Source: Pseudomonadota bacterium (GTDB lineage Bacteria > Myxococcota_A > UBA796 > GCA-2862545). From it: a stretch of 64,000 nucleotides of DNA. Position numbers and translations under genes: made by a program. Where the stretch lies: positions 1-64,000 of the forward strand of contig JAGSGY010000007.1 in assembly GCA_023954855.1 (NCBI GenBank), written 5' to 3'. Below are positions 52,716-62,288 of the stretch, one piece after another. Every line of letters starts with the position of its first letter. Position 1 is the first letter of the stretch. The notes below the pieces were generated by a model, which saw only the letters and a program-made list of their open reading frames with translations, was not told the origin of the DNA and ran no database searches.

Positions 52716-54973
52716 GGCAGCGCACGCTGATCGCAGGCTGGTTCGTGGACTACCGGTTCCGGTTGCTCGCACTTGTGTTGGCGCTCTGCGTGCCCGCCAC
52801 GCGTGGGTTGCTCGAGCTCGGAGTCGACAACGCCGTGCAGGTTTGGTTCGTGGAGGGGGACGCGGCACTCACTCGCTACGAGGCCTTCCAGCGAGACTTC
52901 GGCAACGACGAGGTCGTCGTGATGGCGGTCAGCCACCCGGAGGGCATCCTGAGTGATGCGGGGATCGAGCGACTCGCCGCGATCTCGACGGCGGCTGCCG
53001 CAACGGAGGGCGTGGCCCAGGTCCGCTCCCTTACGACCGTGAGTCACGTTCGTTCCGGGCCATCGGTGCCTGGCGAGCCGCCCGCGCTCGAGATTGGGCC
53101 CGTCGTGGACAACGACGTGAACTCGGACCAGCTGCGCGCCCGCGTAGCGGAAGATCCGTTGTTGCGTGGCACGCTGGTCAGCTCCGATCTTGAGACGGCG
53201 CTGGTCGTGGCTAGGATGGAGGCGGGCCGCGACATGGACGCGCGTCGTGACGGCATTCTGGCGGCGCTCGACGCGTCGGTTGCCAAGGCCGCGGGTTCAC
53301 GGGTTCCGTCGGCGGGAATCGGGGTCATCTTCTCTGCGCTCAACACCGCATCCACACGGGACACGGTCGTTGTCGGCGGTGCGGCCTACGCCTTGATCGT
53401 GCTGCTGTTGTACATGCTGTACGGTCGCATCGGTCCTGTTGTGGTCTCGCTCACGGTCATCTCGCTCTCGTCCATCCTTGCGATGGGTTTGTACGGTGCC
53501 GCCGGGCGGGACGTGAACATGGTCACCATGGCGCTCCCAACGCTCGTGGTGATCATCGGGATTGCCGACAGCGTGCATCTGCTGCATGCGGTGGCACGCG
53601 AGTCGGGCGTGGGACGGGTGCGCAATGGGCTCGCGAAGGTCTGGCTTCCCTGCCTGTTCACGACGCTGACCACCGCGGCGGGCTTTGCAGCGCTCGGCAC
53701 GGCGCGCATGGGCGTGGTTCGAGACCTCGGCTTGTTCGCTGCAGCCGGCGTCGTAGCAGCCTTTGTCGTCAGTCTCGCGGTCGTCGCCGTTGCCGCCCAT
53801 TGGGACTGGGCGCTGCCCGCCGAGCGGTCCACGGGCGGGGTGCGTGGGACCGTACTTCGCCTTGGCGAGTGGTCGATGGCCAACCGCGGCACCGTGCTCC
53901 TCTTGGCGTTGCTCGGTCTTTTGCTCGGCGCTCGAGGTATCGCCGAGATCGAAGTGGACACCTACTCGATCGACTACTTTTACGATGATCACCCCGTGCG
54001 CTCCGATAGCGTCGAGATCGAAGAGTCCTTCGGCAACTACACCCCCCTCGAGTTCGAGGTTCGCGGGGACGTCCGCTCGGCGGATGTGCTCGGCCGGGTC
54101 GCGCGGTGGGAAGACGCGGTAGTGGCGGCCGAGCGGGCCTCCTGGAGTCGCTCCCTCGCCGGTGTCACCCGTCGTCTAAATCAGGTGCTCACGGATGGGG
54201 AACCTGAATCCTTTGTGGTCCCCGACTCAGACCTCGCGGTCGAGCAGGCTTTGTTTCTCTACGAGTCCGACCCGGATAGTGACCTCGCCCTGCTTCTCGA
54301 CGACGAAGAGCGCCGCCTCCGCGTGACCTTTGGTGTGCCGATGATGTCGGCGAAGCAGGTGGGCGTGGCCATCGACGCGGTTCACGCGATGGGCAAGGCG
54401 GAGGGCCTCGAGCTCGAGGCTACGGGGTATCTGCCGCTCTACGTGACGATGATGGACTACGTCGTGCAGAGTCAGGTCTCGAGTGTGGCGGTGGCCTTTG
54501 TGGTCATCTTCTCGCTGCTGACCGTGCTGTTCGGAAGCCTTCGCTTGGCCCTGCTGGCGGTACCCGCGAACCTGGTGCCGATCTTCATGACGCTGGGCTT
54601 GATGGGGGCCCTTGGGATTCGTCTCGACGTGGCCACCGTCACAATCGCTGCGATCGTGCTCGGACTGGTGGTCGATGACTCACTGCACTTTCTCTATCGC
54701 TACCGCGAGGCCCTGCGTGCGGGCTGCGGGCATGAGGATGCGGTTCGCGACTCGCTGAGCCATGCAGGTGTCGCCATGATGACGACGACCGTCGCGCTTT
54801 CACTCGGATTCGGTGTGCTCGGCCTCGCCGAGGTCAAGAGCGTCGCCTTCTTCGGGGTGCTCTCCGCCACTGCGATGGTCGTGGCGCTTCTGGCAGACGT
54901 GATGCTTCTACCCGCCCTGATCGCGTTCTCGAGACCGAATATCGTCAGCCCTGAAGGTGCTTCGGCGGAGTGA
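52712..54973 (+). CDS. MMPL/RND-family exporter
   Basis: 753 residues from TTG at 52712 with GAGGAGG ahead of it. Typical MMPL layout: one N-terminal helix, a soluble domain (about 35-215), five or six helices (about 220-420, with VTMALPTLVVIIGIADSVHL and FTTLTTAAGFAALGTARMGV), a second soluble domain and a second helix bundle (from about 590, VTIAAIVLGLVVDDSLHFLY and MTTTVALSLGFGVLGLAEVK). The intramembrane Asp pair (IADSVH, VVDDSLH) for proton coupling is present. Such exporters often move lipids (MmpL, HpnN), which fits the operon. It ends 29 bases inside the convergent hemH. Confidence 0.9.
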   Translation: MRQRTLIAGWFVDYRFRLLALVLALCVPATRGLLELGVDNAVQVWFVEGDAALTRYEAFQRDFGNDEVVVMAVSHPEGILSDAGIERLAAISTAAAATEGVAQVRSLTTVSHVRSGPSVPGEPPALEIGPVVDNDVNSDQLRARVAEDPLLRGTLVSSDLETALVVARMEAGRDMDARRDGILAALDASVAKAAGSRVPSAGIGVIFSALNTASTRDTVVVGGAAYALIVLLLYMLYGRIGPVVVSLTVISLSSILAMGLYGAAGRDVNMVTMALPTLVVIIGIADSVHLLHAVARESGVGRVRNGLAKVWLPCLFTTLTTAAGFAALGTARMGVVRDLGLFAAAGVVAAFVVSLAVVAVAAHWDWALPAERSTGGVRGTVLRLGEWSMANRGTVLLLALLGLLLGARGIAEIEVDTYSIDYFYDDHPVRSDSVEIEESFGNYTPLEFEVRGDVRSADVLGRVARWEDAVVAAERASWSRSLAGVTRRLNQVLTDGEPESFVVPDSDLAVEQALFLYESDPDSDLALLLDDEERRLRVTFGVPMMSAKQVGVAIDAVHAMGKAEGLELEATGYLPLYVTMMDYVVQSQVSSVAVAFVVIFSLLTVLFGSLRLALLAVPANLVPIFMTLGLMGALGIRLDVATVTIAAIVLGLVVDDSLHFLYRYREALRAGCGHEDAVRDSLSHAGVAMMTTTVALSLGFGVLGLAEVKSVAFFGVLSATAMVVALLADVMLLPALIAFSRPNIVSPEGASAE

Positions 54974-56024
54974 ATCGACAAGTCGCGCACCGGCCCGCGA
55001 CGTAGCCAGGCGTGATCGGCAGCGTGCAACGTACGCAGCTCGTCGTTCCGAAGCGGGCGACACCCGCCGTGGCGAGACTCGCCAAGCAGGCGATGAAGTT
55101 GGCGTTGGTGTTGAGGGCTGGGGAGCGCGCGAAGTGGGGGATTCCGGCCTTGTGTGCCTCTTCCGCTAGCTCGATGTCCAGCTCGTGCAGTGTTTCGATG
55201 TGGTCACCGACAAACGCGACGGGCACGACGAGTACCCGCTCGACGCCCTCGGCGCCCAACCGTTGGATCGACGCTTCAGTGCTGGGCTCGATCCACTTCA
55301 CGGGACCCACTCGGCTCTGCCAGCCCACATGGGTCGGGCCCGTCCATCCAAGCTCATCGATGACCTCGCGAATCGTGGCGCGGCATTGCTCCGGGTAGGG
55401 GTCTCCATTGCGGATGAACGAGAGGGGAAGCCCGTGTGGCGAGAACAGAAGGTGGATCGGACCTTCGCCTGGCATCGTCTCGATCCCCTGCCGAACCGTC
55501 TCAGCCAGCGCGCGGATGTAGGCCGGGTGGGCGAAGTAAGGTGGCACGCGATGCAGCGGGAGGTCGCCCTGGCCAAGCTCTTCGAGGGCTTCGTCGAGGC
55601 GGTCGAAGGCCGCGGCGGAAGTCGCGAAGCTCCATTGTGGAAACAGCGCGAGCGCGACGATCCCGTCCACGCCTTGGTCGAGTAGGTCGCGCAGTCCGGT
55701 GGCGAGCGTCGGAGGCGAGAGCATCATGCCGACCGCGAGGGGGGGGGCATCGGGTCCTAGCGCCTCACGCAGCGCATCGGCCTGCTCGAAGGTAGAGGGC
55801 ACGAGCGGAGACCAGCCGATCTGCTTGTAGCTTGGGGCGACGTTACTCGCCCGGCGGGTCGATATCCACCGAGCGACCGTCCCTTTTAGGATGCTCGGGA
55901 GGGGGAGGACGTCGAGAAACAGCTCTTCAAGGAAGGGTTGGAGCTCGGCCTCCGATTGCGGACCGCCGAAGTTGATCAGCAGAATTCCTGGGCGTTTCAC
56001 TGGAACGCGGGCTGCACCCACCAT
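54945..56024 (-). CDS. hemH: Ferrochelatase with C-terminal CxxC-x12-CxxC tail
   Basis: 359 residues. Ferrochelatase signatures: GILLINFGGPQSEAELQPFL, MMLSPPTLATGLRDLL, LFSPHGLPLSFI with the metal-binding His, and VPVAFVGDHIETLHELDIE with the catalytic Glu. It inserts Fe2+ into protoporphyrin IX. The last about 30 residues have C-V-R-C, twelve residues, then C-A-T-C, a pattern like a rubredoxin or zinc-ribbon site and possibly an Fe-S or metal site; some ferrochelatases bind a [2Fe-2S] cluster through C-terminal cysteines. Start: ATG at 56024 sits too close to AGGAGG; GTG codons at 56021 or 56000 are alternatives, the last one overlapping the upstream stop (GTGA). Confidence 0.92.
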   Translation of the reverse strand: MVGAARVPVKRPGILLINFGGPQSEAELQPFLEELFLDVLPLPSILKGTVARWISTRRASNVAPSYKQIGWSPLVPSTFEQADALREALGPDAPPLAVGMMLSPPTLATGLRDLLDQGVDGIVALALFPQWSFATSAAAFDRLDEALEELGQGDLPLHRVPPYFAHPAYIRALAETVRQGIETMPGEGPIHLLFSPHGLPLSFIRNGDPYPEQCRATIREVIDELGWTGPTHVGWQSRVGPVKWIEPSTEASIQRLGAEGVERVLVVPVAFVGDHIETLHELDIELAEEAHKAGIPHFARSPALNTNANFIACLASLATAGVARFGTTSCVRCTLPITPGYVAGRCATCRFTPPKHLQG

Positions 56025-56695
56025 CCCTCCTCGACCGCGTGCTCGTTCACGTGTGGGGCGCCCCTATCGAGCAGGAGGCGGTGTGTCGCGCTCTGGAGTA
56101 ACTCGAGGTCGGTAATGCTGTCGCCTGCAGCAAAGTCGGGTGTGCGTCCAGTGGCCCCGCGGACGGCGTCCACCTTGCCTTGGCGGTAGGTGATCCGTCC
56201 GACCACCTCGCGATGAATCCAGTTGCCTTCTTCGCGGAGCTCCATGCCGAGCACGTGGTCGGGCGCGAACCCGTACATGGCTGCAAGCGGCAGTACTGCT
56301 CGACGAGCTGATGCGGTGACCACCCACACGTCCCAACCTCTCGCCCGCAGTGCTTGCTGCAGGTCGACGATCTCAGGACGGATACGAATGCTCAGGTCGC
56401 CCAGGCAGCGGCCGCTCGTGACGCCGACGAAGTTCGTGAGCTCGGCGATGGATTGGCCACCCAATGCGGCCGCGCACCAGGGGTAGCTGACCTCGTGTCC
56501 CTCTTCTTCATCGAGTCGTTCATACTCGGCGAAGACTTCGGGCCCGAGTGCCTTGAGCAAACTCTCGCCGATGTCCCCAGTCAGGCAGGTCTGGTCGAAG
56601 TCGAACGCGGCCACACGTCCGGCGCCATCTTCGCTCAGAAGCGCCTCGAGCTCTGCGTGGACAGCGGGCAACCAACGGCGGCGGGGCAGTGTCAT
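55997..56695 (-). CDS. HAD-superfamily phosphatase (phosphoserine-phosphatase-like)
   Basis: 232 residues. All four HAD motifs are visible: I, AAFDFDQTCLTGD (D32, D34); II, VVTASARRAVL; III, the Lys in YRQGKVDAVRG; IV, FAAGDSITDLELL. The spacing with a helical cap between I and II is that of the IB group, which includes phosphoserine phosphatase and phosphocholine-type phosphatases. Substrate unknown. It overlaps hemH downstream by 28 nt (or 4 nt) and the hypothetical gene upstream by 4 nt. Confidence 0.88.
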   Translation of the reverse strand: MTLPRRRWLPAVHAELEALLSEDGAGRVAAFDFDQTCLTGDIGESLLKALGPEVFAEYERLDEEEGHEVSYPWCAAALGGQSIAELTNFVGVTSGRCLGDLSIRIRPEIVDLQQALRARGWDVWVVTASARRAVLPLAAMYGFAPDHVLGMELREEGNWIHREVVGRITYRQGKVDAVRGATGRTPDFAAGDSITDLELLQSATHRLLLDRGAPHVNEHAVEEGWWVQPAFQ

Positions 56696-57483
56696 CCGAG
56701 CTCCTCTTCAACGGCGTTGGCGGATCGCGCCCGGTCGGCCTCGGCTTTGTCGAGGGCTTTGGTGAGCTCCTTCGAAACGACGTCGAGCCGGTCTGAGAAC
56801 AGCGCCAGGCCGGAGAGGACGCTTCGGGCGCGGTCTTGCGGCGTGTCTCCGTCGGCGAGAACGTCGTGTGAGATCCCCACCCGGGAGGCACCGGCGGTCA
56901 ATGAGGACACGGCGGCACGCGCGAAGCTGTCGCACAATGGACCCTGGGCGGGACCCTCCTTCGTGAGCGCGCCGCGAAGCTGCTGGTCGAAGAGCTGGAC
57001 CATCTGGACCAGGGGCGCCATGGGCTGCATGCGCTGCTGTAGTACGCGGACCTCGGCGGTGGCGGCGGCGTGTTGGTTGAGGTGCGCAAGAACGCGTTCG
57101 CGCACGTCCTCAAGCCCAGGGTCCTCGAGGGCCTCCAGCTGCAGCTTGCGAAGGTCGTGCATCGCGTGACTTGCCTCATGCGCCGAGGATGCCAGTGGCT
57201 GGAGGACCGCGAGCGCCGACTGCAACGCGAGTTCCCGGGCGCGGACGCGTGTGGCCCAGTCCGCGCTGGAAGGCGCGTCGACGTCGCACAGGCGCTCTAG
57301 ACCCGGCCAAGTGCACAGGTCTTCGATGAGTGCCTCACCAGGCAGCTGGTCAGCGGGAGCACTTCTGCGCATGGCGAGTTCGTTCTGCGCACTGCTCACG
57401 CGCTGGATGAGCTCTGCGGCGCCGCGGCCGGCTTGGGCTTGAGCACGCAGTTCTCGGATCGTCTCGATGTGGGGGATGGACAT
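56692..57483 (-). CDS. Hypothetical helical protein
   Basis: 263 residues from ATG at 57483 (MSIPHIETIRELRAQ); an ATG at 57492 is equally possible, whereas the frame up to 57663 is basic low-quality sequence. Almost wholly helical, with heptad-like stretches (QHAAATAEVRVLQQRMQPM, LFSDRLDVVSKELTKALDKA), so probably a coiled-coil or bundle. No signal or membrane helix. No family recognised. Overlaps the HAD gene by 4 nt. Confidence 0.6.
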   Translation of the reverse strand: MSIPHIETIRELRAQAQAGRGAAELIQRVSSAQNELAMRRSAPADQLPGEALIEDLCTWPGLERLCDVDAPSSADWATRVRARELALQSALAVLQPLASSAHEASHAMHDLRKLQLEALEDPGLEDVRERVLAHLNQHAAATAEVRVLQQRMQPMAPLVQMVQLFDQQLRGALTKEGPAQGPLCDSFARAAVSSLTAGASRVGISHDVLADGDTPQDRARSVLSGLALFSDRLDVVSKELTKALDKAEADRARSANAVEEELG

Positions 57484-57749
57484 GCGACCCATGGTACCCG
57501 GTCGACGTCCCGTGGCGAGTTTGAGGATCGACGCGCGCCCCGCGGCGCTGTGTTTCACTCGGCGGGGATGTCGGGCCTTCCGCGGAGGCTGACGCCCGGA
57601 CGACTTCGACTGGCCTTCCTCGCGTCTTCGCCGCCGCTGCCGACGACACGCCGTCTCCGTCATGCACAGTTCAGTGCGTTCGGGGGCCCACTTGCGCTAG
57701 GTTGAGGATGCGCCCGTTGGCTCACTCCTCGACCAACGGACAGAGGGTC

Positions 57750-60700
57750 ATGTCACTGCAACTGCCGCCGCGCTACGTGCTCGAAGGCGCCAACCCTGTC
57801 CTCGGTGAGGGCGGAATGGGGCGCGTCATACGCGCGCGCGACACAGTGCTGGATGTGCCGGTAGCCCTCAAGATCGTGCGGCCCGAGCTCGCGGCAGATG
57901 CCCGTTTTGCAGCCCGATTTGACCTCGAAGTACGCATCGCGGCTCGCTTCACGCACGCCCACATCGTGCCGCTTCATGACTCGGGAACCTTGCTCGACGG
58001 GACGCCATTTCTTGGACTCGCCCTGGCAGACTCGGGCAATCTCGCGCGCTTTCGCCGAGAGGCTCTTCCATGGGAAGAGCTGCTTCGCCTCTCGCTTCAG
58101 CTTCTCGATGCGCTTGCGCATCTGCACGCACGCGGAGTGCTGCACCGGGATCTCAAGCCCGAGAATGTGCTTCTACATGGGGGCGCGCGGCCCGATGTCT
58201 GGCTCGCCGATCTCGGGCTGGCCAATGCCGCCGAGGCCCTCGCCCGCAAGCGTGGCCGCAGGGAGGGTACGCCTGGCTACATGGCCCCGGAACAACGCCT
58301 CGGCCTGGTTCGCGAGATGGGTCCCTGGACCGACTTGTATGCGGTAGGGGTCATCCTCTGGGAATTGGTCAGTGGGGAGTTGCCGTTCCCAAAGGGACGT
58401 ACGGCGCTCGACAGTCCGCTCACCGAGCTCGTGCCTCGGGCTGGCCTCTCCGTGCCCGATGGGCTCGAGATCATCCTCGCCAACCTGCTCTCCGCAGAGC
58501 CGCTGTCTCGGTACGACCTGGCCGCGGATCTACACACCGAACTGTGCGCGCTGGGTCCCGCCTCGGGCGATGCAACCGGACCCATGCGCATCGTTCCCGG
58601 TGGCGTGGGAACGGTGGCCCCAAGTGCGCCAAGGCCCACCACCGGGTCCGTGGAGCCTTCCGAGATTGAAGATGACGACCCCTCGCAGACCCTCGCCGGC
58701 TGGGGTGATTCCTCCGAGACGCCCATCAAGACCTTCGACCTTGGCGTGCCGGTTTGGAACCGTCCCGCACCGTCGAGCCTCCCGCTTGAGGCGCCACTCG
58801 AGGCGGGGCTGGGTGCGCAGGCGCGAGCGAGTCTTCCACTCTTTGCCATGCGGGAGCTTCCGCTCGTGGCGCGGGACGAGATCCGCGACGAACTGTGGAC
58901 GCTGGTGCGAGAGGTCGCGACGACGCGGCGCACCTGGGTGGTGCTGCTGATTGGCGAGGCAGGCTCTGGAAAGACGGCCATCGCCGAGAGCATCTTGCGC
59001 GCGGTCGAGGAAGGCGGCTGGGCTGAGCCAGTGCGTATGTCATGGCACTCGCCAGCGGGCGCCGAGGATGGGTACGCAGGAGCTGCACGAGCCCTGATTC
59101 GTCCGTGGAACGAGACCCGGGCGTCGCTCGAGACTCGGCTGCGTCGACGCATCGCGCGGTCACGAGGCCTCAACGATGTGACCGTCCAGGAAGATGCGGC
59201 CATGCTCGCGCGCTGGGCGGGCCTGTCCCACGTGGGCGAGGATCCGGTGGCCGTCGGCTACGGCCTTCGCGAGGTTCATCGGGAGCTGGATGGGCGCTCG
59301 TGGCGTTCCCTCTGCGCTTTGAGCCTCGACAATGCCCACCTCGCGGTTGAAGAGGGCGACGGACTCGACATAGCTGAGGGCGCCCTTCAGCTCGCGGCCG
59401 AAGGCATCGATCGTCCGCTCCTCGTTCTCGCCACCCTTCGAAGCGAGGCGGTCAGTCAGGACCGCGATCTCGCTGAGCGCGTGGACGAGCTGGTGGGGGC
59501 GGGTGCTGTTCGCATCGACGTGCCCCGGCTGGACAGAGCCGGCACGGCGGCGCTCCTGCGCGAGTCTCTGACGCTGGCCCCGGCTCTCGCCGAACAAGTG
59601 GCGACGCGATGCGAGGGCAACCCGCTGTTCGCGCGCCAGCTGCTGGTGGAGTGGTCCTCGCGTGGGTGGTTGGTCGACACCGGCGGGCTTCAGTTTGGCC
59701 TCGCAGACCAGGTCCAGCTCGACACGGCGCTCCCCGCGGATGCGGAGGCCCTCTTCGTCGACCGGGTGAAAGCGCTCGCCCTCGGGAGCGGTGACCCCGC
59801 GTCGTTCACCAGTGCGGTCTACATGGCGGCGTTGGCTGGGTACTCCCTGCCCGAGGATTTGCTACTTCGCCTCGTCGATGCGCCAGAGCTGTCGGCCTAT
59901 CTGCTGTCGTGCGGACTTTGGGTGCGCGATGGAAACCGGCTCGCCTTTGATCACGGCCTGCTTCATGCCGCGCTGCGGTCGCGGGCGATGGCCGATGCCG
60001 ATGTTCATGGCCTGCACCGTCGCCTCGCTGAGGCGTGGGCGGCTTACGGTGAGGGGAGCGGCGAAGACGTTGCCCTCGCTGTGGGCCGACACGCGCACGC
60101 AGGCGAGGCGTGGTCCGATGCGATCGGGCCGCTGCTGGTGGCCTCGGGACGGGCGTGGAACCGAGGGGCGAGCCAGCGTCTGCAGGAGGCCGCGGAGCTT
60201 GCGGTCGAGGCGGCGGTGTACGGCGCCCCGAAGAAGATCGGCTGGTCGTTGCAGTGGCGCGCACGCGCGGCCCACATGCTCGGCGAGAACCTCGAGGCCG
60301 CCGATCTGTACCGTCGCGCCCTCAAGGCTTTCGAGAGTCTTGGCGACGCCGAAGGCGCGCTCGCGGCGTTGATTGGGCTCGGCAACACGCTGCGTGAGGC
60401 TGGAGGCCTGGTCGATGCCGACAAGCATCTGAACTTCGCGCTCAACCGTGCCCGGGCGGCCGGTGACCTGCGTGCTGAGGCCGAGGCGCTGTCCGCACTC
60501 GCTTGGCTCGAGCAGAAGAAGCGCAACTACCAGGGCGCGGACCTGCTGTTCACACGGGTGCTGAACCGGTCCACCAAGCTGAACGACACGCGGGCTGCTG
60601 CGAGAGCTGCGCTCGGACAGGCCTACATTGCGCGTCGCACCGGTCGCTTTGCCGATGCCGAGGAACTCTACGAGGAAGCGATCGAGAGCTTCTTCGAGGG

Positions 60701-61367
60701 CGACGACCCACTCGGAGTGGCCCGCGCCCAGGCGGGTCTGGGCATTACCAAGCGGCAGCAGCTTGACCTGACCACGGCCGAGGCGCTGTTCCGCGATGCG
60801 ATCCGCGCGAGCGAAGAGCTTGGCGCGACGCCGCTGCTCATGGAAGCGCGTAGCGGACTCGCTGATCTGTACCGGATGCGCGGTGAGTACGACCGCGCCC
60901 GCCAGATCTACGAGTCCTGTGCTCGCTGGGCAGAGCGGCAGCACGTCTTTGACAACGCGATCGTCGCGCACCTCTCACTCGCGCACGTCGCCCTGCTCGA
61001 GGACAATCTCTCCGAGATGTTCGTCCACGCGAGCAATGCCGCGGTGCATCTGCAAAGCGTTCCAGGTCACTGGCTCTGGGCCAGTTACCGCTTGGTCGTG
61101 GCCACTCTCCTCGCGCTTCGCGATGACCCCGAGGAGACGTACAAGTGGCTGTGGTCGGCCTCCGAGCTCGGGCTCGGTGACACGGTCGATCAGGATGTGG
61201 CCTACTTCCTGACCGTCCTCGTGCATGTGTCGGCATCCAAGAACTGGGTGAACCCCACTCGAGTGGCCGCGAAGCTGGCCTCTGAGCAGTGGACGCGTCT
61301 CGGACGTCCGCGCGAGGCGGCCCGGGTGGCCAAGGCGCTTCGCAAGATGCAGGAAGCAGCGCGCTAG
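57750..61367 (+). CDS. Ser/Thr kinase - AAA ATPase - TPR signalling protein
   Basis: About 1,205 residues from ATG at 57750 (GAGGG upstream); ATG 57708 and TTG 57702 are alternatives. Kinase domain about 10-265 with GEGGMGRVIRARD, ALK lysine, LHRDLKPENVLLHG (D134) and DLG in place of DFG, which is common in bacteria. A linker leads to an AAA/STAND-type ATPase with Walker A GEAGSGKT near residue 402 and a following helical region. The C-terminal about 400 residues are TPR units (LYRRALKAFESLGDAEGALA, EELYEEAIESFFEGDDP, IYESCARWAERQHVFDNAI). No membrane helix. Such fusions are common signalling hubs in Myxococcota-type bacteria; input and target are unknown. Confidence 0.9.
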   Translation: MSLQLPPRYVLEGANPVLGEGGMGRVIRARDTVLDVPVALKIVRPELAADARFAARFDLEVRIAARFTHAHIVPLHDSGTLLDGTPFLGLALADSGNLARFRREALPWEELLRLSLQLLDALAHLHARGVLHRDLKPENVLLHGGARPDVWLADLGLANAAEALARKRGRREGTPGYMAPEQRLGLVREMGPWTDLYAVGVILWELVSGELPFPKGRTALDSPLTELVPRAGLSVPDGLEIILANLLSAEPLSRYDLAADLHTELCALGPASGDATGPMRIVPGGVGTVAPSAPRPTTGSVEPSEIEDDDPSQTLAGWGDSSETPIKTFDLGVPVWNRPAPSSLPLEAPLEAGLGAQARASLPLFAMRELPLVARDEIRDELWTLVREVATTRRTWVVLLIGEAGSGKTAIAESILRAVEEGGWAEPVRMSWHSPAGAEDGYAGAARALIRPWNETRASLETRLRRRIARSRGLNDVTVQEDAAMLARWAGLSHVGEDPVAVGYGLREVHRELDGRSWRSLCALSLDNAHLAVEEGDGLDIAEGALQLAAEGIDRPLLVLATLRSEAVSQDRDLAERVDELVGAGAVRIDVPRLDRAGTAALLRESLTLAPALAEQVATRCEGNPLFARQLLVEWSSRGWLVDTGGLQFGLADQVQLDTALPADAEALFVDRVKALALGSGDPASFTSAVYMAALAGYSLPEDLLLRLVDAPELSAYLLSCGLWVRDGNRLAFDHGLLHAALRSRAMADADVHGLHRRLAEAWAAYGEGSGEDVALAVGRHAHAGEAWSDAIGPLLVASGRAWNRGASQRLQEAAELAVEAAVYGAPKKIGWSLQWRARAAHMLGENLEAADLYRRALKAFESLGDAEGALAALIGLGNTLREAGGLVDADKHLNFALNRARAAGDLRAEAEALSALAWLEQKKRNYQGADLLFTRVLNRSTKLNDTRAAARAALGQAYIARRTGRFADAEELYEEAIESFFEGDDPLGVARAQAGLGITKRQQLDLTTAEALFRDAIRASEELGATPLLMEARSGLADLYRMRGEYDRARQIYESCARWAERQHVFDNAIVAHLSLAHVALLEDNLSEMFVHASNAAVHLQSVPGHWLWASYRLVVATLLALRDDPEETYKWLWSASELGLGDTVDQDVAYFLTVLVHVSASKNWVNPTRVAAKLASEQWTRLGRPREAARVAKALRKMQEAAR

Positions 61368-61394
61368 ACGGCCCTTGCGGCGAATGGGGCGGAC

Positions 61395-62288
61395 ATGGAC
61401 TGGACGGTCGAACTCGAAGCGATCTTGGCGCGGCCACGCGGTGAGCAGGCGGCTCTGCTGCAGTCCCTCCGTGGGCGGATGCGTGCGGTCGAGATGCCGG
61501 AGGCATGGAACACCCAGTTCGGCGCGGGCAGTCTCTTCGACGCGTGGACGTCCTCGTCACTCGTCTCCGGGCTGTACGCGGCGAATCGTGAGCTGCTGGC
61601 CAAGACGCTCGCGCCGGGATTTCGTGCCATCGAGGTCGGTGGTGGTGACGGTCGACTCTGGCGCGGTCTGGACCCGTCGATCACCGGCGAGCTCTGGGTG
61701 ATCGATCCGGTGCCGGGCTCTCATGCGCAGGTCGCGGAGGCTGTCCCCGATGGGGTGCGGGTGCACTCGCTCGTTGGACGAGTGGAGCAGGTCGACCTGC
61801 CTCCTGTGGACGCCATCGTCTGCAGCCTGACCCTCCATCACGTGGCGGGTCGCGATGCCGACGAGCGAGCGCTGCATGGGCTGGATGGTTCAGGCAAGCT
61901 CGAGGTGCTCCGGCGCATGCACAGCGCGCTTCGGGGCGGTCTGCTGCTACTCAACGAGGCGGACGTGCACTGCGACCTCGCATTGGCTCCGGGAACGGAC
62001 GCCCTTCGCGATCACGTGATCGACAGCTACCTTCGGCGCGCCGCGAGGGCATTGCTCGCCGACATCGAGGGCTGCGATGACGCTGACCTTCGCGCGCGAC
62101 TCGCAGCCGTGGTGCAGCACTGGTGCCTCGACCAGCTTCAGGTCGTCGAGGCTCAGGTGGCGGATCGGGATGTGTATGAGCTCGACGTGGCGCACTGGCT
62201 CGAGCTGCTCGCCGCCGCCGGATTTCGCAGCGTTCAGCACCGCTATACCGACGCGTGGCACCTGTTCGTGCAGTACCAGGCGCACTAG
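61395..62288 (+). CDS. Class I SAM-dependent methyltransferase
   Basis: 297 residues. The AdoMet-binding motif I is RAIEVGGGDGRLWRGL, followed by acidic WVIDPVPGS, motif IV DAIVCSLTLHHV and a strand GGLLLLNEADVHCD. N-terminal 60 residues are helical, the C-terminal third may bind the substrate, which is unknown. It lies 27 bp after the kinase-TPR gene and shares a CTAG stop with the convergent aminotransferase. Confidence 0.85.
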   Translation: MDWTVELEAILARPRGEQAALLQSLRGRMRAVEMPEAWNTQFGAGSLFDAWTSSSLVSGLYAANRELLAKTLAPGFRAIEVGGGDGRLWRGLDPSITGELWVIDPVPGSHAQVAEAVPDGVRVHSLVGRVEQVDLPPVDAIVCSLTLHHVAGRDADERALHGLDGSGKLEVLRRMHSALRGGLLLLNEADVHCDLALAPGTDALRDHVIDSYLRRAARALLADIEGCDDADLRARLAAVVQHWCLDQLQVVEAQVADRDVYELDVAHWLELLAAAGFRSVQHRYTDAWHLFVQYQAH

